59,759 bases of DNA from an uncultured Oscillospiraceae bacterium (lineage in GTDB: Bacteria > Bacillota > Clostridia > Oscillospirales > Oscillospiraceae): positions 1 through 59,759 of the forward strand of contig CALWYL010000005.1 in the NCBI GenBank assembly GCA_944385765.1, in the 5' to 3' direction. The notes under the pieces are model-generated. The model was not told the origin of the DNA. It searched no databases and worked only from the letters and a program-made list of their open reading frames with translations. Position numbers and translations under genes: made by a program. How positions within the stretch are numbered: the first letter of the stretch is position 1; each line of letters opens with the position of its first letter. Below are positions 47,665-55,325 of this stretch, in pieces.

Positions 47665-48804
47665 ATGCCTGAGCAGAAACGTGATTATTATGAGGTCCTC
47701 GGTCTCCAGAAAGGCGCGACCGAGGAGGAGATAAAAAAAGCATACAGGAAGCTGGCCAAGCAGTACCACCCGGACCTGCATCCGGGGGACAAGGACTGCG
47801 AGGCCAAGTTCAAGGAAGTCAACGAGGCCGCCCAGGTCCTGGGCGACCCGGAAAAGCGCGCCAAGTACGACCAGTTCGGGCACGCGGCCTTCGACCCCAA
47901 TGCGGGCTTCGGCGGATTTGAGGGCGGCGGTTTTGGTGGATTCGGCGGATTTGGGGATATCTTCGGCGATTTGGGGGACATCTTCGGCTTCGGCGGATTC
48001 GGCGGACAGAGCTCCCGCCGCAACGGGCCCCGTCGCGGCGAAAACGTGCGCGCGTCTGTCACCATCACCTTCGAGGAGGCGGCCTTCGGCTGCAAAAAAG
48101 AGGTGCAGGTGGGGCGCGTGGAGGAGTGCCCCGACTGCAAGGGCAGCGGCTGCGCCGCCGGTACGACGGCCGAGGTCTGCTCCAACTGCAACGGCACCGG
48201 CAGCGTAAAGACCACCCAGCGCACGCCCTTCGGCATGATGCAGTCCACCGGCCCCTGCCCCAAGTGCGGCGGCACCGGCAAGATAATCCACCAGCCCTGC
48301 TCCACCTGCCGCGGCAAGGGCAAGGTGCGGCGCAACCGCCGCATAGGCGTGAACATACCGGCCGGCATAGACGACGGGCAGACCATCTCCGTCAAGGGCC
48401 AGGGCGCGGCCGGAGACCAGGGCGGCCCCGCCGGCGACTTGTTGGTCACGGTGAGCGTGCGCCCGCACGAGAGCTTTGAGCGCGACGGCTCATCCGTGCT
48501 CTCTTCGGTTGACATAACTTTTGCGCAGGCCGTGCTGGGGGCTGATATAGAGGTCCCCACGCTCGACGGCAAGGTGAAGCTCACCATACCCGAGGGCACA
48601 CAGCCCGGCTCAGTGTTCCGCCTGCGCGGCAAGGGCATACCCTATCTGCGCGGCGGTGGGCGCGGCGACCAGTACGTCACCGTGAGCATAGCCGTGCCGC
48701 AGAGCCTAAACTCCTCACAGAAGGAGGCCCTCCGGGCCTACGCCAAGGCCATGGGCGAACCTCAGGAGGAGCGCGCGGGCATCTTCGGTCGGAAAAAGAA
48801 ATAG
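47665..48804 (+). CDS. dnaJ: Chaperone DnaJ (Hsp40)
   Basis: A 379-residue type I DnaJ. The J domain (1-70) has 'YHPDLHPGD' with the HPD motif. A repetitive Gly/Phe region follows (about 80-115). Four CxxCxGxG zinc repeats follow: 'CPDCKGSG', 'CSNCNGTG', 'CPKCGGTG' and 'CSTCRGKG'. The C-terminal substrate domain is complete. The ATG at 47665 has GAGGTGAGG upstream; an in-frame GTG at 47656 lies within that ribosome site and is rejected. It ends the hrcA-grpE-dnaK-dnaJ operon. Confidence 0.97.
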   Translation: MPEQKRDYYEVLGLQKGATEEEIKKAYRKLAKQYHPDLHPGDKDCEAKFKEVNEAAQVLGDPEKRAKYDQFGHAAFDPNAGFGGFEGGGFGGFGGFGDIFGDLGDIFGFGGFGGQSSRRNGPRRGENVRASVTITFEEAAFGCKKEVQVGRVEECPDCKGSGCAAGTTAEVCSNCNGTGSVKTTQRTPFGMMQSTGPCPKCGGTGKIIHQPCSTCRGKGKVRRNRRIGVNIPAGIDDGQTISVKGQGAAGDQGGPAGDLLVTVSVRPHESFERDGSSVLSSVDITFAQAVLGADIEVPTLDGKVKLTIPEGTQPGSVFRLRGKGIPYLRGGGRGDQYVTVSIAVPQSLNSSQKEALRAYAKAMGEPQEERAGIFGRKKK

Positions 48805-48814
48805 GCAGGCAGCA

Positions 48815-48854
48815 GTCAGGGGAATGGCCCGCGCGTCGGCGCCATTCCCCTGAC
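48815..48854. terminator. Terminator between dnaJ and spoIIID
   Basis: A perfect 14-bp stem (48815-48828 with 48841-48854) with a 12-nt loop between convergent genes, two bases from the spoIIID stop. Confidence 0.8.
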
Positions 48855-48856
48855 AT

Positions 48857-49105
48857 TTACTCCCCCTTGTATTTTCGCCGCGTGGCCAGGCCGCCGCGGA
48901 TGTGGCGCTCGGCCTTGTTGAGCTCCAGCAGCCGCCGCACCTCCGCACAGAGCCCCGGCTCCACCGTCTCCAGCCGCTCGGTTATGTCCTTGTGCACGGT
49001 GGACTTGGACACGCCGAACTTCTTCGCGGCCGCGCGGACGGTGGCGCGGTTCTCAACTATGTACTCCGCGAGCCTGACGGCGCGCTCCTCAATGTCAGTC
49101 CTCAT
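48857..49105 (-). CDS. spoIIID: Sporulation transcription factor SpoIIID
   Basis: An 82-residue DNA-binding protein starting 'MRTDIEERAVRLAEYIVENR', with the helix-turn-helix 'TVRAAAKKFGVSKSTVHKDI' and a basic C-terminal tail ending 'RRKYKGE', all typical of SpoIIID. It acts in the mother cell, modulating sigma-E genes and preparing for sigma-K. The ATG at 49105 has GGGAG 8 nt upstream; a GTG three codons earlier is less likely. It stands alone, away from spoIIQ or mreB, its usual neighbours. Confidence 0.95.
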   Translation of the reverse strand: MRTDIEERAVRLAEYIVENRATVRAAAKKFGVSKSTVHKDITERLETVEPGLCAEVRRLLELNKAERHIRGGLATRRKYKGE

Positions 49106-49163
49106 ATACACCACTCCCGGCTTATCGTGGTTGATTATATGAGCGCGGCCGGGCCCATTATGC

Positions 49164-49192
49164 TTGCGCCGGGGGCGTGGTCATGGTAAACT
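49164..49192 (+). promoter_or_regulatory. Promoter of the EFR1 gene
   Basis: TTGCGC (49164-49169), a 17-bp spacer and TAAACT (49187-49192), 19 bp before the ATG. Confidence 0.5.
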
Positions 49193-49211
49193 GTGTCAAG
49201 GAGGGATCCCA

Positions 49212-49958
49212 ATGGTCATTTACTATTCCGGCACGGGCAACAGCGCCCACTGCGCCCGCGAGGCAGCTTCAGCTCTGGGGGATGAGTGCATCTCCGCCTT
49301 CGCCTACATCAAAAACGGCATAGCCGCCGAGTTCTCCTCGGCGCGCCCCTGGGTGTTCGTCTCGCCCACCTATGGCTGGCGCCTGCCCGGCGTCTTTGCC
49401 GATTTCATACGTTCCGCCCGGCTCTCCGGCTGCCGCGAGGCGTATTTCGTCATGACCTGCGGCAGCGAGATAGGCAACGCGGAAAAATACCTGCGTGAGC
49501 TCTGCCGCGAAAAGCACCTGGCCTTCCGCGGCGTTCTGCAGGTGGTGATGCCGGAGAACTACATCGCCCTCTTCTCCGCCCCGGACGCACAGGAGGCGGA
49601 GCGCATCATCGCCTGCTCCCGGCCCGTGCTGGAGGCGGGCATAGACCTGATACGCCGCGGCGAGCCCTTCCCGGAGACGCGCCCCGGCGCCGTGGACCGG
49701 CTGAAGAGCGGCCCGGTCAACCGGCTTTTCTGCCGGTACATCGTGCGTGACGGGCCCTTCAGGGCCGGCGACAGCTGCATCTCCTGCGGCAAATGCGCCG
49801 AGGTCTGCCCGGTAAACGACATCGCAATCAGCGGCGGCCGCCCCGTGTGGCAGGGCCACTGCACCCACTGCATGGCCTGCATCAGCCGCTGCCCCGTCCG
49901 GGCCATAGAGTACGGCCGCTCCACGCGGGACAAAGAGCGCTACTTTCTCGACAAATGA
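49212..49958 (+). CDS. EFR1-family ferredoxin (flavodoxin-like plus two 4Fe-4S)
   Basis: A 248-residue redox protein. The N-terminal flavodoxin-like domain begins 'MVIYYSGTGNSAHCAREAA' (FMN phosphate loop), with 'SPTYGWRLPGV' next. The C-terminal ferredoxin part has 'CISCGKCAEVCPV' and 'CTHCMACISRCPV', each binding a [4Fe-4S] cluster. Such proteins pass electrons in anaerobes; partners are unknown. CAAGGAGGGATCCCA precedes the ATG. It is a single-gene unit between spoIIID and rplS. Confidence 0.88.
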   Translation: MVIYYSGTGNSAHCAREAASALGDECISAFAYIKNGIAAEFSSARPWVFVSPTYGWRLPGVFADFIRSARLSGCREAYFVMTCGSEIGNAEKYLRELCREKHLAFRGVLQVVMPENYIALFSAPDAQEAERIIACSRPVLEAGIDLIRRGEPFPETRPGAVDRLKSGPVNRLFCRYIVRDGPFRAGDSCISCGKCAEVCPVNDIAISGGRPVWQGHCTHCMACISRCPVRAIEYGRSTRDKERYFLDK

Positions 49959-49963
49959 CAAAA

Positions 49964-49981
49964 GCGCCCCCTCCGGGGCGC
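49964..49981. terminator. Hairpin between EFR1 gene and rplS
   Basis: A 7-bp stem, GCGCCCC/GGGGCGC, with a CTCC loop. Ts follow on the minus strand (TTTTGT), so it favours minus-strand termination while also lying directly after the EFR1 stop. Confidence 0.6.
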
Positions 49982-50000
49982 CCCCACACGGCGGATATAG

Positions 50001-50026
50001 AAAAGAGAGGGCGTTGAGCCCTCTCT
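50001..50026 (-). terminator. Intrinsic terminator of rplS
   Basis: A 9-bp stem (50018-50026 with 50004-50012), 5-nt loop, then TTTT on the minus strand, seven bases after the rplS stop. Confidence 0.8.
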
Positions 50027-50032
50027 CTCGTT

Positions 50033-50374
50033 TCATATCCTCTCTTTGACCTTGGCCTTCTTGCCCACGCGGTCGCGCAGGTAATACAGCTTGGCGCGGC
50101 GGACCTTGCCGCGGCGCAGGGTCTCCACGGAGACGATGGTGGGGGAATGCACGGGGAACACCTTCTCGCAGCCCACGCCGTAGCTGATGCGGCGGACCGT
50201 GATGGTCTCGTTGATGCCGCCGTGCTTCTTGGCGATGATGGTGCCGTCGAAGGCCTGGTTGCGGACACGGTTGCCCTCCTTGACGCGGACGGTGACGCGC
50301 ACGGTGTCGCCGACGTTCATCTCGGGCAGCTCGCTCTTCATGTACTGCTCGGTCAGGGTCTTGACCAGATCCAT
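50033..50374 (-). CDS. rplS: Ribosomal protein L19
   Basis: A 113-residue bL19, normal length, with '[20 protein letters not shown]' near the start and the conserved '[19 protein letters not shown]' and '[20 protein letters not shown]'. It lies at the 30S-50S interface. It is transcribed alone here, without the rpsP-rimM-trmD genes that usually precede it. AGAGGGATTAAT precedes the ATG. Confidence 0.98.
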   Translation of the reverse strand: MDLVKTLTEQYMKSELPEMNVGDTVRVTVRVKEGNRVRNQAFDGTIIAKKHGGINETITVRRISYGVGCEKVFPVHSPTIVSVETLRRGKVRRAKLYYLRDRVGKKAKVKERI

Positions 50375-50463
50375 ATTAATCCCTCTTTCAATTACGGACG
50401 TTCATGACCGGCGGGCCCTCGCCTCGGCAGCGGACCGTCCAGACTGTGCTTTTCACTCAAAGC
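50375..50463 (-). ncRNA. Probable L19 leader RNA
   Basis: About 90 nt separate the predicted start of transcription from rplS. The segment can fold with GGACGG (about 50431-50426) pairing with CGTCCG (about 50401-50396) around a GC-rich inner hairpin. L19 leaders with autoregulatory function are described in Firmicutes; the match is from position and folding only. Confidence 0.4.
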
Positions 50464-50469
50464 CAAGGT

Positions 50470-50498
50470 ATTATAGCACATACTGCGGCCCAATGCAA
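50470..50498 (-). promoter_or_regulatory. Promoter of rplS
   Basis: Minus strand: TTGCAT (50498-50493), a 17-bp spacer, TATAAT (50475-50470). Confidence 0.75.
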
Positions 50499-50602
50499 GT
50501 CCTTTTTCCCGCTTTTGGTTCGCCCCCGCACAGACGGGGCCAGGCGTGCTCGCGGCCGGAATCAGACTGCGCGCTGCAAGGACTATAGTTTACATAATAT
50601 TA

Positions 50603-51874
50603 TTATTCTTCTATTACGTAATCCCTTACCAGTCCCCAGAGCTCCGGCTTCACCGTGACGCGGACCTCCATGCAGTCCTCCCGGTAATCCAGCCCGGTCA
50701 CGGCGGCCTCGCGGCGCAGCGTCTCCAGCACTCCGCCCCTGTCGTAGGGCAGCCTCAGCGTGACGCGCCTGCTCTCGCGGCCGAGGATGGAGGCTATCAG
50801 CTTTACCAGCTCCGCCGTGCCCTCGCCCGTCCTGGCGCTGAGGCAGACGGCGTTCTCGCCCCGGGGCAGCTCGCCCAGGTAGCGGTCGCACTTGTTGTAC
50901 ACGCGTATGCAGGGCGTGGCCCCCGCCCCCAGCTGCTCAATCAGCCCCTCCACCACCTCTATCTGCGTCTGCATGTCCGGGCTGGAGATGTCTATGACGT
51001 GCAGCAGCATGTCGGCGTACTTCAGCTCTTCAAGCGTGGCCTTGAAGGCCTCCACCAGGTGCGTGGGCAGCTTGCGGATGAAGCCGACGGTGTCGGACAG
51101 CAGCACCTCCTGCGCCTCGTCCAGCTGAAGACGCCTGGTGGTGGTGTCCAGGGTGTCGAACAGCCGGTCGTTGGCCGGTATGTCGGAGCCGGTGAGGCGG
51201 TTGAGCAGCGTGCTCTTGCCGGCGTTGGTATAGCCCACAATGGCCACCACGGGCATGGAGTTGCGCTCTCGCCGCCGGCGCTGCACGGCGCGCACCTTGC
51301 GCACCTGCTCCAGCTCCTCGCGCAGCTTCTGAATCTTGCGGCGGATGTGCCGCCTGTCGGTCTCCAGCTGGGTCTCGCCGGGGCCTCGGGTGCCGATGGG
51401 CGAGGAGCCGCCGGAGGCCGTCTGGCGCACCAGGTGGGTCCACATGCCGGTCAGGCGAGGCAGCAAATACTCGTACTGCGCCAGCTCCACCTGCAGCTGG
51501 CCCTCCCGCGTGCGCGCCCGCTGGGCAAAGATGTCCAGTATGAGCCCCGAGCGGTCCAGCACCCGGACGCCCAGCTCCTCGGAGAGCACGCGCATCTGCG
51601 AGGGCGAGAGCTCGTTGTCAAATACGGCCAGCTGGCAGTCGGCGTTGGCTATGAGCTCCTTGAGCTCGGCCACCTTGCCCTCGCCGATGAAGGTGCGTGA
51701 GTCCGGGGCCTGGCGCGTCTGCAGCAGGGAGCCCACGCACTCTCCCCCCGCAGTCTCCACCAGGGCCGCCAGCTCCTCCATGGATATCTCCCCAGAGCGC
51801 TCGGATTCCGGCATGGAGGCCGCGGCCAGCCCGGCCAATACGGCGCGCTCTTTTCTCTTGCTAGTCTCGTTTAT
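50603..51874 (-). CDS. hflX: Ribosome-associated GTPase HflX
   Basis: A GTPase of about 423 residues that splits stalled ribosomes. The N-terminal domain has 'TFIGEGKVAELK' and 'FDNELSPSQMRVL'; the linker has 'GTRGPGETQLETDRR'. The G domain has G1 'GYTNAGKST', G3 'DTVGF' and G4 'NKCD'. The start is odd. AGGGGTG lies 8 nt before an ATA codon at 51874, and the family's N-terminal strand ('RAVLAGL') begins about eight codons later. The only upstream ATG (51931) would translate through the rpmE terminator stem; the next ATG (51814) would delete the conserved strand. I therefore mark the ATA as the probable start. Confidence 0.9.
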   Translation of the reverse strand: MNETSKRKERAVLAGLAAASMPESERSGEISMEELAALVETAGGECVGSLLQTRQAPDSRTFIGEGKVAELKELIANADCQLAVFDNELSPSQMRVLSEELGVRVLDRSGLILDIFAQRARTREGQLQVELAQYEYLLPRLTGMWTHLVRQTASGGSSPIGTRGPGETQLETDRRHIRRKIQKLREELEQVRKVRAVQRRRRERNSMPVVAIVGYTNAGKSTLLNRLTGSDIPANDRLFDTLDTTTRRLQLDEAQEVLLSDTVGFIRKLPTHLVEAFKATLEELKYADMLLHVIDISSPDMQTQIEVVEGLIEQLGAGATPCIRVYNKCDRYLGELPRGENAVCLSARTGEGTAELVKLIASILGRESRRVTLRLPYDRGGVLETLRREAAVTGLDYREDCMEVRVTVKPELWGLVRDYVIEE

Positions 51875-51889
51875 GGTCTTTTCACCCCT

Positions 51890-51927
51890 AAAAAACAGGT
51901 CCGCCCCGCGCTTGGCGCCGGGCGGAC
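51890..51927 (-). terminator. Intrinsic terminator of rpmE
   Basis: A 13-bp stem with one mismatch (51915-51927 with 51899-51911), 3-nt loop, then CTG and six Ts (51895-51890) on the minus strand, 17 bp after the rpmE stop. It sits directly before the hflX ribosome site. Confidence 0.88.
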
Positions 51928-51943
51928 ACATCCAATTCTGAAG

Positions 51944-52144
51944 TTACTTGATGCCGTACTTCTTGTTGAACTTATCAACACGGCCGCTGGTGTCGACCAG
52001 CTTCTGCTTGCCGGTGTAGAACGGGTGGCACTTGGAGCAAATCTCGACGGTGATGTTCTCGCGGGTGGAGCCGGTCTCGATGACGTTGCCGCAGGCGCAC
52101 CTGATTGTGGTCTTATAATATTTGGGATGTATGCCTTCCTTCAT
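51944..52144 (-). CDS. rpmE: Ribosomal protein L31 (zinc-binding type)
   Basis: A 66-residue bL31 with the zinc ligands of the C+ form: 'CACGN' near residue 16, then '[11 protein letters not shown]' near 36. This form can store zinc and is replaced by a zinc-free paralogue under zinc starvation in some bacteria. The ATG at 52144 has AGAGGTGAGCGA upstream; longer frames lack support. It has its own promoter and terminator. Confidence 0.97.
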   Translation of the reverse strand: MKEGIHPKYYKTTIRCACGNVIETGSTRENITVEICSKCHPFYTGKQKLVDTSGRVDKFNKKYGIK

Positions 52145-52206
52145 TTCGCTCACCTCTGTATAAGCTGCCTTGAGCACGCCGCGCGTGGTTACAAAGCGCA
52201 AGGTGT

Positions 52207-52235
52207 ATTCTAACACAGGAATGCCCCAAATGCAA
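52207..52235 (-). promoter_or_regulatory. Promoter of rpmE
   Basis: Minus strand: TTGCAT (52235-52230), a 17-bp spacer, TAGAAT (52212-52207). Confidence 0.7.
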
Positions 52236-52252
52236 GCACAATATTTGATAAT

Positions 52253-52293
52253 CCACCCCGATTCTCTCCCGCCGTGGGAGGGAATCGGGGTGG
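52253..52293. repeat. Long palindrome between sigF and rpmE
   Basis: Bases 52253-52270 pair with 52276-52293 (18 bp with one G-T), loop GCCGT. It lies 71 bp beyond the sigF stop and just upstream of the rpmE promoter. No T tract follows on either side, so it may be an interspersed palindrome or a back-up terminator. Confidence 0.55.
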
Positions 52294-52343
52294 CCCCCCG
52301 GAAAAGCGCATTCTGCTCTGATATGGCGGCCGCAAACGCGCCT

Positions 52344-52364
52344 AAAAGGCCCCCTCGGGCCCTT
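52344..52364 (-). terminator. Probable terminator of the spoIIA operon
   Basis: Directly at the sigF stop, AAGGGCCC pairs with GGGGCCTT (one mismatch, 3-nt loop) and TTTT follows on the minus strand. Confidence 0.6.
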
Positions 52365-53071
52365 CACGTCAGATACTCCCTCAGGTGCTCCACCGCCCGG
52401 CGCTCTATCCGCGAGACCTGCACCTGAGACACGCCCAGGATGCGCGAGGCCGCCTCCTGGGTCATGTCGTGGAAAAAGCGCAAAAACACCACCTGCCGCT
52501 CGCGCTCCGGCAGCTCGTCTATGGCCTCGCGCAGCGACACGCGCTCCACCAGGCGCTCCTCCTGGCCGTAGTCGCCCAGCACCTGCTCCAGCGTGAAGCC
52601 CTCCTCCCCGCTCTCGCGCTGCAGGCTCTCCGCGGGGCCGGTGGCCGTCTCCGCCGTGGCTATGTCCTCCGGCGTCAGCCCCGTCTCGGCGGAGAGCTCA
52701 GAGAGCGTCGGTTCACGGCCCATGCGCTGCTCCAGGGCCTGGCGCGAGGCCCTTATCAGCGCGGCCCGCTCCTTGAGGCCGCGGCTGACCTTGATGGCCC
52801 CGTCGTCGCGCAGAAAGCGCCGTATCTCCCCGGATATCTTGGGCACCGCATAGGTCGAAAACTGCGTGCCGTAGCTCTCGTCATAGCCCTCTATCGCCTT
52901 TAAAAAGCCCACGCAGCCGAGCTGGTACAGGTCCTCCGAGTCCACGCCGCGGCCGAAATAGCGCCGGGCCACGCTCCATATCAACCCGGAGTTCTCCGTG
53001 ACCATCCGCTCCGCCGCCTCCCGGTCCCCTGCCTGGGCGGAGCGGAGGCACTCGATGGTGTCCCCCGTCAT
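52364..53071 (-). CDS. sigF: RNA polymerase sigma factor SigF (SpoIIAC)
   Basis: A 235-residue sporulation sigma factor. Region 2 has 'DLYQLGCVGFLKAIEGYDES' and 'FSTYAVPKISGEIRRFLRDD'; region 3 'SRGLKERAALIRASRQALEQ'; region 4 'LPERERQVVFLRFFHDMTQE' and 'ASRILGVSQVQVSRIERRAV'. It is the first forespore sigma factor, held inactive by SpoIIAB. The start overlaps the spoIIAB stop by 4 bp. Confidence 0.96.
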   Translation of the reverse strand: MTGDTIECLRSAQAGDREAAERMVTENSGLIWSVARRYFGRGVDSEDLYQLGCVGFLKAIEGYDESYGTQFSTYAVPKISGEIRRFLRDDGAIKVSRGLKERAALIRASRQALEQRMGREPTLSELSAETGLTPEDIATAETATGPAESLQRESGEEGFTLEQVLGDYGQEERLVERVSLREAIDELPERERQVVFLRFFHDMTQEAASRILGVSQVQVSRIERRAVEHLREYLT

Positions 53072-53508
53072 CTGGCGCCGGTGCGCGGCTTTATGGCCCG
53101 CAGCATGGTCACCGTGGTGCCGCGCCCCGGCGAGGAGCGTACCCGCAGCTTGTCCATGAAGCTCTCCATGATGGTGAAGCCCATGCCGCTGCGCTCCTCC
53201 CCGCCGGTGGTGAACAAGGGCTCGCGCGCCTTGGCCACGTCCTCTATGCCCCTCCCGGCGTCCTTCACCACTATCTCCAGCCGCCCGCCGGACATTATCC
53301 TCAGCCTCATGGATATCCTGCCCAGCTCGTCCGGATAGGCGTGTACTATGCAGTTGGTCACCGCCTCCGAAACCGCCGTCTTTATGTCCCCCAGCTCCTC
53401 CAGAGTGGGGTCCAGCTGGGCGGCAAAGGCCGCGGCCGCCGCCCGGGCGAAGCCCTCATTCACGCTTTTTGAGGGGAACTCGAGCTTTATGTAGTTCTCG
53501 GACTTCAC
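53068..53508 (-). CDS. spoIIAB: Anti-sigma F factor SpoIIAB
   Basis: A 146-residue GHKL-fold serine kinase. The N box is 'AVSEAVTNCIVHAYPD', the G1 region 'VVKDAGRGIEDV' and the G2 region 'GGEERSGMGFTIME'. It binds and inhibits sigma F, and phosphorylates SpoIIAA. It overlaps spoIIAA and sigF by 4 bp each, so the three are translationally coupled. Confidence 0.96.
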   Translation of the reverse strand: MKSENYIKLEFPSKSVNEGFARAAAAAFAAQLDPTLEELGDIKTAVSEAVTNCIVHAYPDELGRISMRLRIMSGGRLEIVVKDAGRGIEDVAKAREPLFTTGGEERSGMGFTIMESFMDKLRVRSSPGRGTTVTMLRAIKPRTGAR

Positions 53509-53825
53509 TGTCTGCGCGCTCCTTTCACCGATATCATCCTGTCTATGCCGGAGGCGTCTATCACCCTCAGCGGCTGCCTGGCGGGGTTTATCACGGACGC
53601 CCGCCCGCCCATCTCGCGCATGCGCCTGTCGGTCTTCAATATCACGGCTATGCCGGAGCTGTCCATGAACGAGAGGCCCTCCATGTCCAGGGCCGTGTCC
53701 CGCGGCAGATACTCGTCGATGAGGCCGTCAATCTCGCGCATGGCCTCCCTCGCCCCGTGGTGGTCCAGCTCGCCGGCGAGGCGTATCACCAGCTTCCCCG
53801 CGTCATAGGCGGTCGATATTCGCAT
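53505..53825 (-). CDS. spoIIAA: Anti-sigma F factor antagonist SpoIIAA
   Basis: A 106-residue STAS-domain protein. 'LAGELDHHGA' (17-26) and 'LSFMDSSGIAVILK' (51-64) are conserved; Ser56 corresponds to the phosphorylated Ser58 of B. subtilis. Dephosphorylated by SpoIIE, it frees sigma F from SpoIIAB in the forespore. GAGGGAGGGATACAA precedes the ATG. I could not find a convincing sigma-H promoter in the 210-bp region shared with argG. Confidence 0.95.
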   Translation of the reverse strand: MRISTAYDAGKLVIRLAGELDHHGAREAMREIDGLIDEYLPRDTALDMEGLSFMDSSGIAVILKTDRRMREMGGRASVINPARQPLRVIDASGIDRMISVKGARRQ

Positions 53826-53960
53826 TTGTATCCCTCCCTCTGCGACATTTTAAAATATCCGCTCTGAAAAGGCTGTCGAAGCGCGGCGTGGTCACTTTGC
53901 CCATTGGGGCAGGCGGCCCGGAAAACCGATTGTGCATTGTAACGAAATTGAAATGGGGTA

Positions 53961-53989
53961 TTGCATACTTATTCATGTCGCGCTATAAT
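53961..53989 (+). promoter_or_regulatory. Promoter of argG
   Basis: TTGCAT (53961-53966), a 17-bp spacer and TATAAT (53984-53989). The leader of about 40 nt carries a small hairpin, ATCGGCC/GGCCGAT (54003-54021), just before the ribosome site. Confidence 0.8.
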
Positions 53990-54006
53990 TGACGCATAAT
54001 AAATCG
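53962..54006 (+). promoter_or_regulatory. Two putative ArgR (ARG) boxes at argG
   Basis: TGCATACTTATTCA (53962-53975) matches the ARG-box core TGNATWWWWATNCA at 13 of 14 positions and overlaps the -35. CGCATAATAAATCG (53993-54006) matches at 11 of 14 and lies at the transcription start. The two start 31 bp apart, about three helical turns, suiting binding by one ArgR hexamer. No argR gene is in the window. Confidence 0.6.
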
Positions 54007-54035
54007 GCCAACACGGCCGATATGGGGGCTTTGAC

Positions 54036-55265
54036 ATGAATAAGAATGATATAAAGAAAGTCGTACTCGCGTATTCCGGCGGCCTGGACACCTCCATCAT
54101 CATCCCCTGGCTGAAGGAGAACTACAACAACTGCGAGGTGATAGCCGTATCCGGCAACGTGGGCCAGGCAGACGAGCTGGAGGGCCTGGAGGAGAAGGCG
54201 CTCAAGACCGGCGCCAGCAAGCTCTATGTGGAGGACCTGACCGACGAGTTCGTGGACGACTTCGTGGTCCCCGCCGTCAAGGCCGGCGCCAAGTACGAGG
54301 AGTACATGCTGGGCACCTCTCTGGCAAGGCCGGTAATCGCCAAGCGCCTGGCCGAGATAGCCATAGCCGAGGGCGCGGACGCCATCTGCCACGGCTGCAC
54401 CGGCAAGGGCAACGACCAGGTGAGGTTTGAGCTCACGCTCAAGCACTTCGTGCCCAATATGCCGATAATCGCCCCCTGGCGCGAGTGGAGCATCAAGTCC
54501 CGCGAGGAGGAAATAGAGTACGCCGAGGCGCACAACGTGCCGCTGAAGATAAACCGCGAGACCAACTACTCCAAGGACAAGAACCTCTGGCACCTGAGCC
54601 ACGAGGGGCTGGACCTGGAGGACGCCGGCAACGAGCCGCTCTACGAGAAGAAGGGCTTCCTGGAGATGGGCGTCTCCCCCATCGACGCCCCGGACGTGCC
54701 CACCTACATCACCATCGACTTCGACAAGGGCGTGCCCGTGGCCCTCAACGGAGAGAAGATGAGCGCCAAGGAGCTGATACTCAAGCTCAACGAGCTGGGC
54801 GGCGCCAACGGCATCGGCCTGCTGGACATCGTGGAAAACAGGCTCGTGGGCATGAAGTGCCGCGGCGTCTATGAGACGCCGGGCGGCGCGATACTCTACG
54901 CCGCTCACGACTATCTGGAGACGCTCTGCCTCGACAAGCTGACCATGCACAAGAAGCAGGAGCTGGCCATCACCTTCGCCGAGCTGGTCTATGACGGCCA
55001 GTGGTACACCCCGCTGCGCGAGGCGCTGAGCGCCTTCGTGGACAAGACCCAGGAGCACGTCACCGGCACGGTGAAGCTCAAGCTCTACAAGGGCAACATC
55101 ATCAAGGCCGGCGCATGGAGCGACTGGAGCCTCTACAGCGAGGAGATAGCCACCTTTGGGGAGGACCACGTCTACGACCAGGCGGACGCCAAGGGCTTCA
55201 TCAACCTCTTCGGCCTGCCGATAAAGGTGCAGGCCCAGGTGGACGCCAAGAACGCAGGCAAATAA
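54036..55265 (+). CDS. argG: Argininosuccinate synthase
   Basis: A 409-residue enzyme joining citrulline and aspartate with ATP. The P-loop '[13 protein letters not shown]' opens the protein, '[15 protein letters not shown]' and '[15 protein letters not shown]' follow, and the C-terminal oligomerisation helix is complete. It is the first gene of the arginine cluster. The ribosome site GGGGG is about 9 nt before the ATG. A hairpin follows before argH. Confidence 0.97.
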   Translation: MNKNDIKKVVLAYSGGLDTSIIIPWLKENYNNCEVIAVSGNVGQADELEGLEEKALKTGASKLYVEDLTDEFVDDFVVPAVKAGAKYEEYMLGTSLARPVIAKRLAEIAIAEGADAICHGCTGKGNDQVRFELTLKHFVPNMPIIAPWREWSIKSREEEIEYAEAHNVPLKINRETNYSKDKNLWHLSHEGLDLEDAGNEPLYEKKGFLEMGVSPIDAPDVPTYITIDFDKGVPVALNGEKMSAKELILKLNELGGANGIGLLDIVENRLVGMKCRGVYETPGGAILYAAHDYLETLCLDKLTMHKKQELAITFAELVYDGQWYTPLREALSAFVDKTQEHVTGTVKLKLYKGNIIKAGAWSDWSLYSEEIATFGEDHVYDQADAKGFINLFGLPIKVQAQVDAKNAGK

Positions 55266-55273
55266 AACTTATC

Positions 55274-55298
55274 GGGGCGGGCCCACCCGCCCCATTTT
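55274..55298 (+). terminator. Hairpin between argG and argH
   Basis: An 8-bp stem, GGGGCGGG/CCCGCCCC, with a CCCA loop followed by ATTTTCG. It is probably partial termination, since argH has no clear promoter of its own in the 60-bp gap. Confidence 0.65.
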
Positions 55299-55325
55299 CG
55301 ATTAGAGCCGCAGAGGGAGATAGTT

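Noticed and set aside
53826..53960. Sigma-H promoter for the spoIIA operon
   Set aside because: Sigma-H control is expected from Bacillus, but I could not find a good match to its -35/-10 in this spacer and will not assign one.
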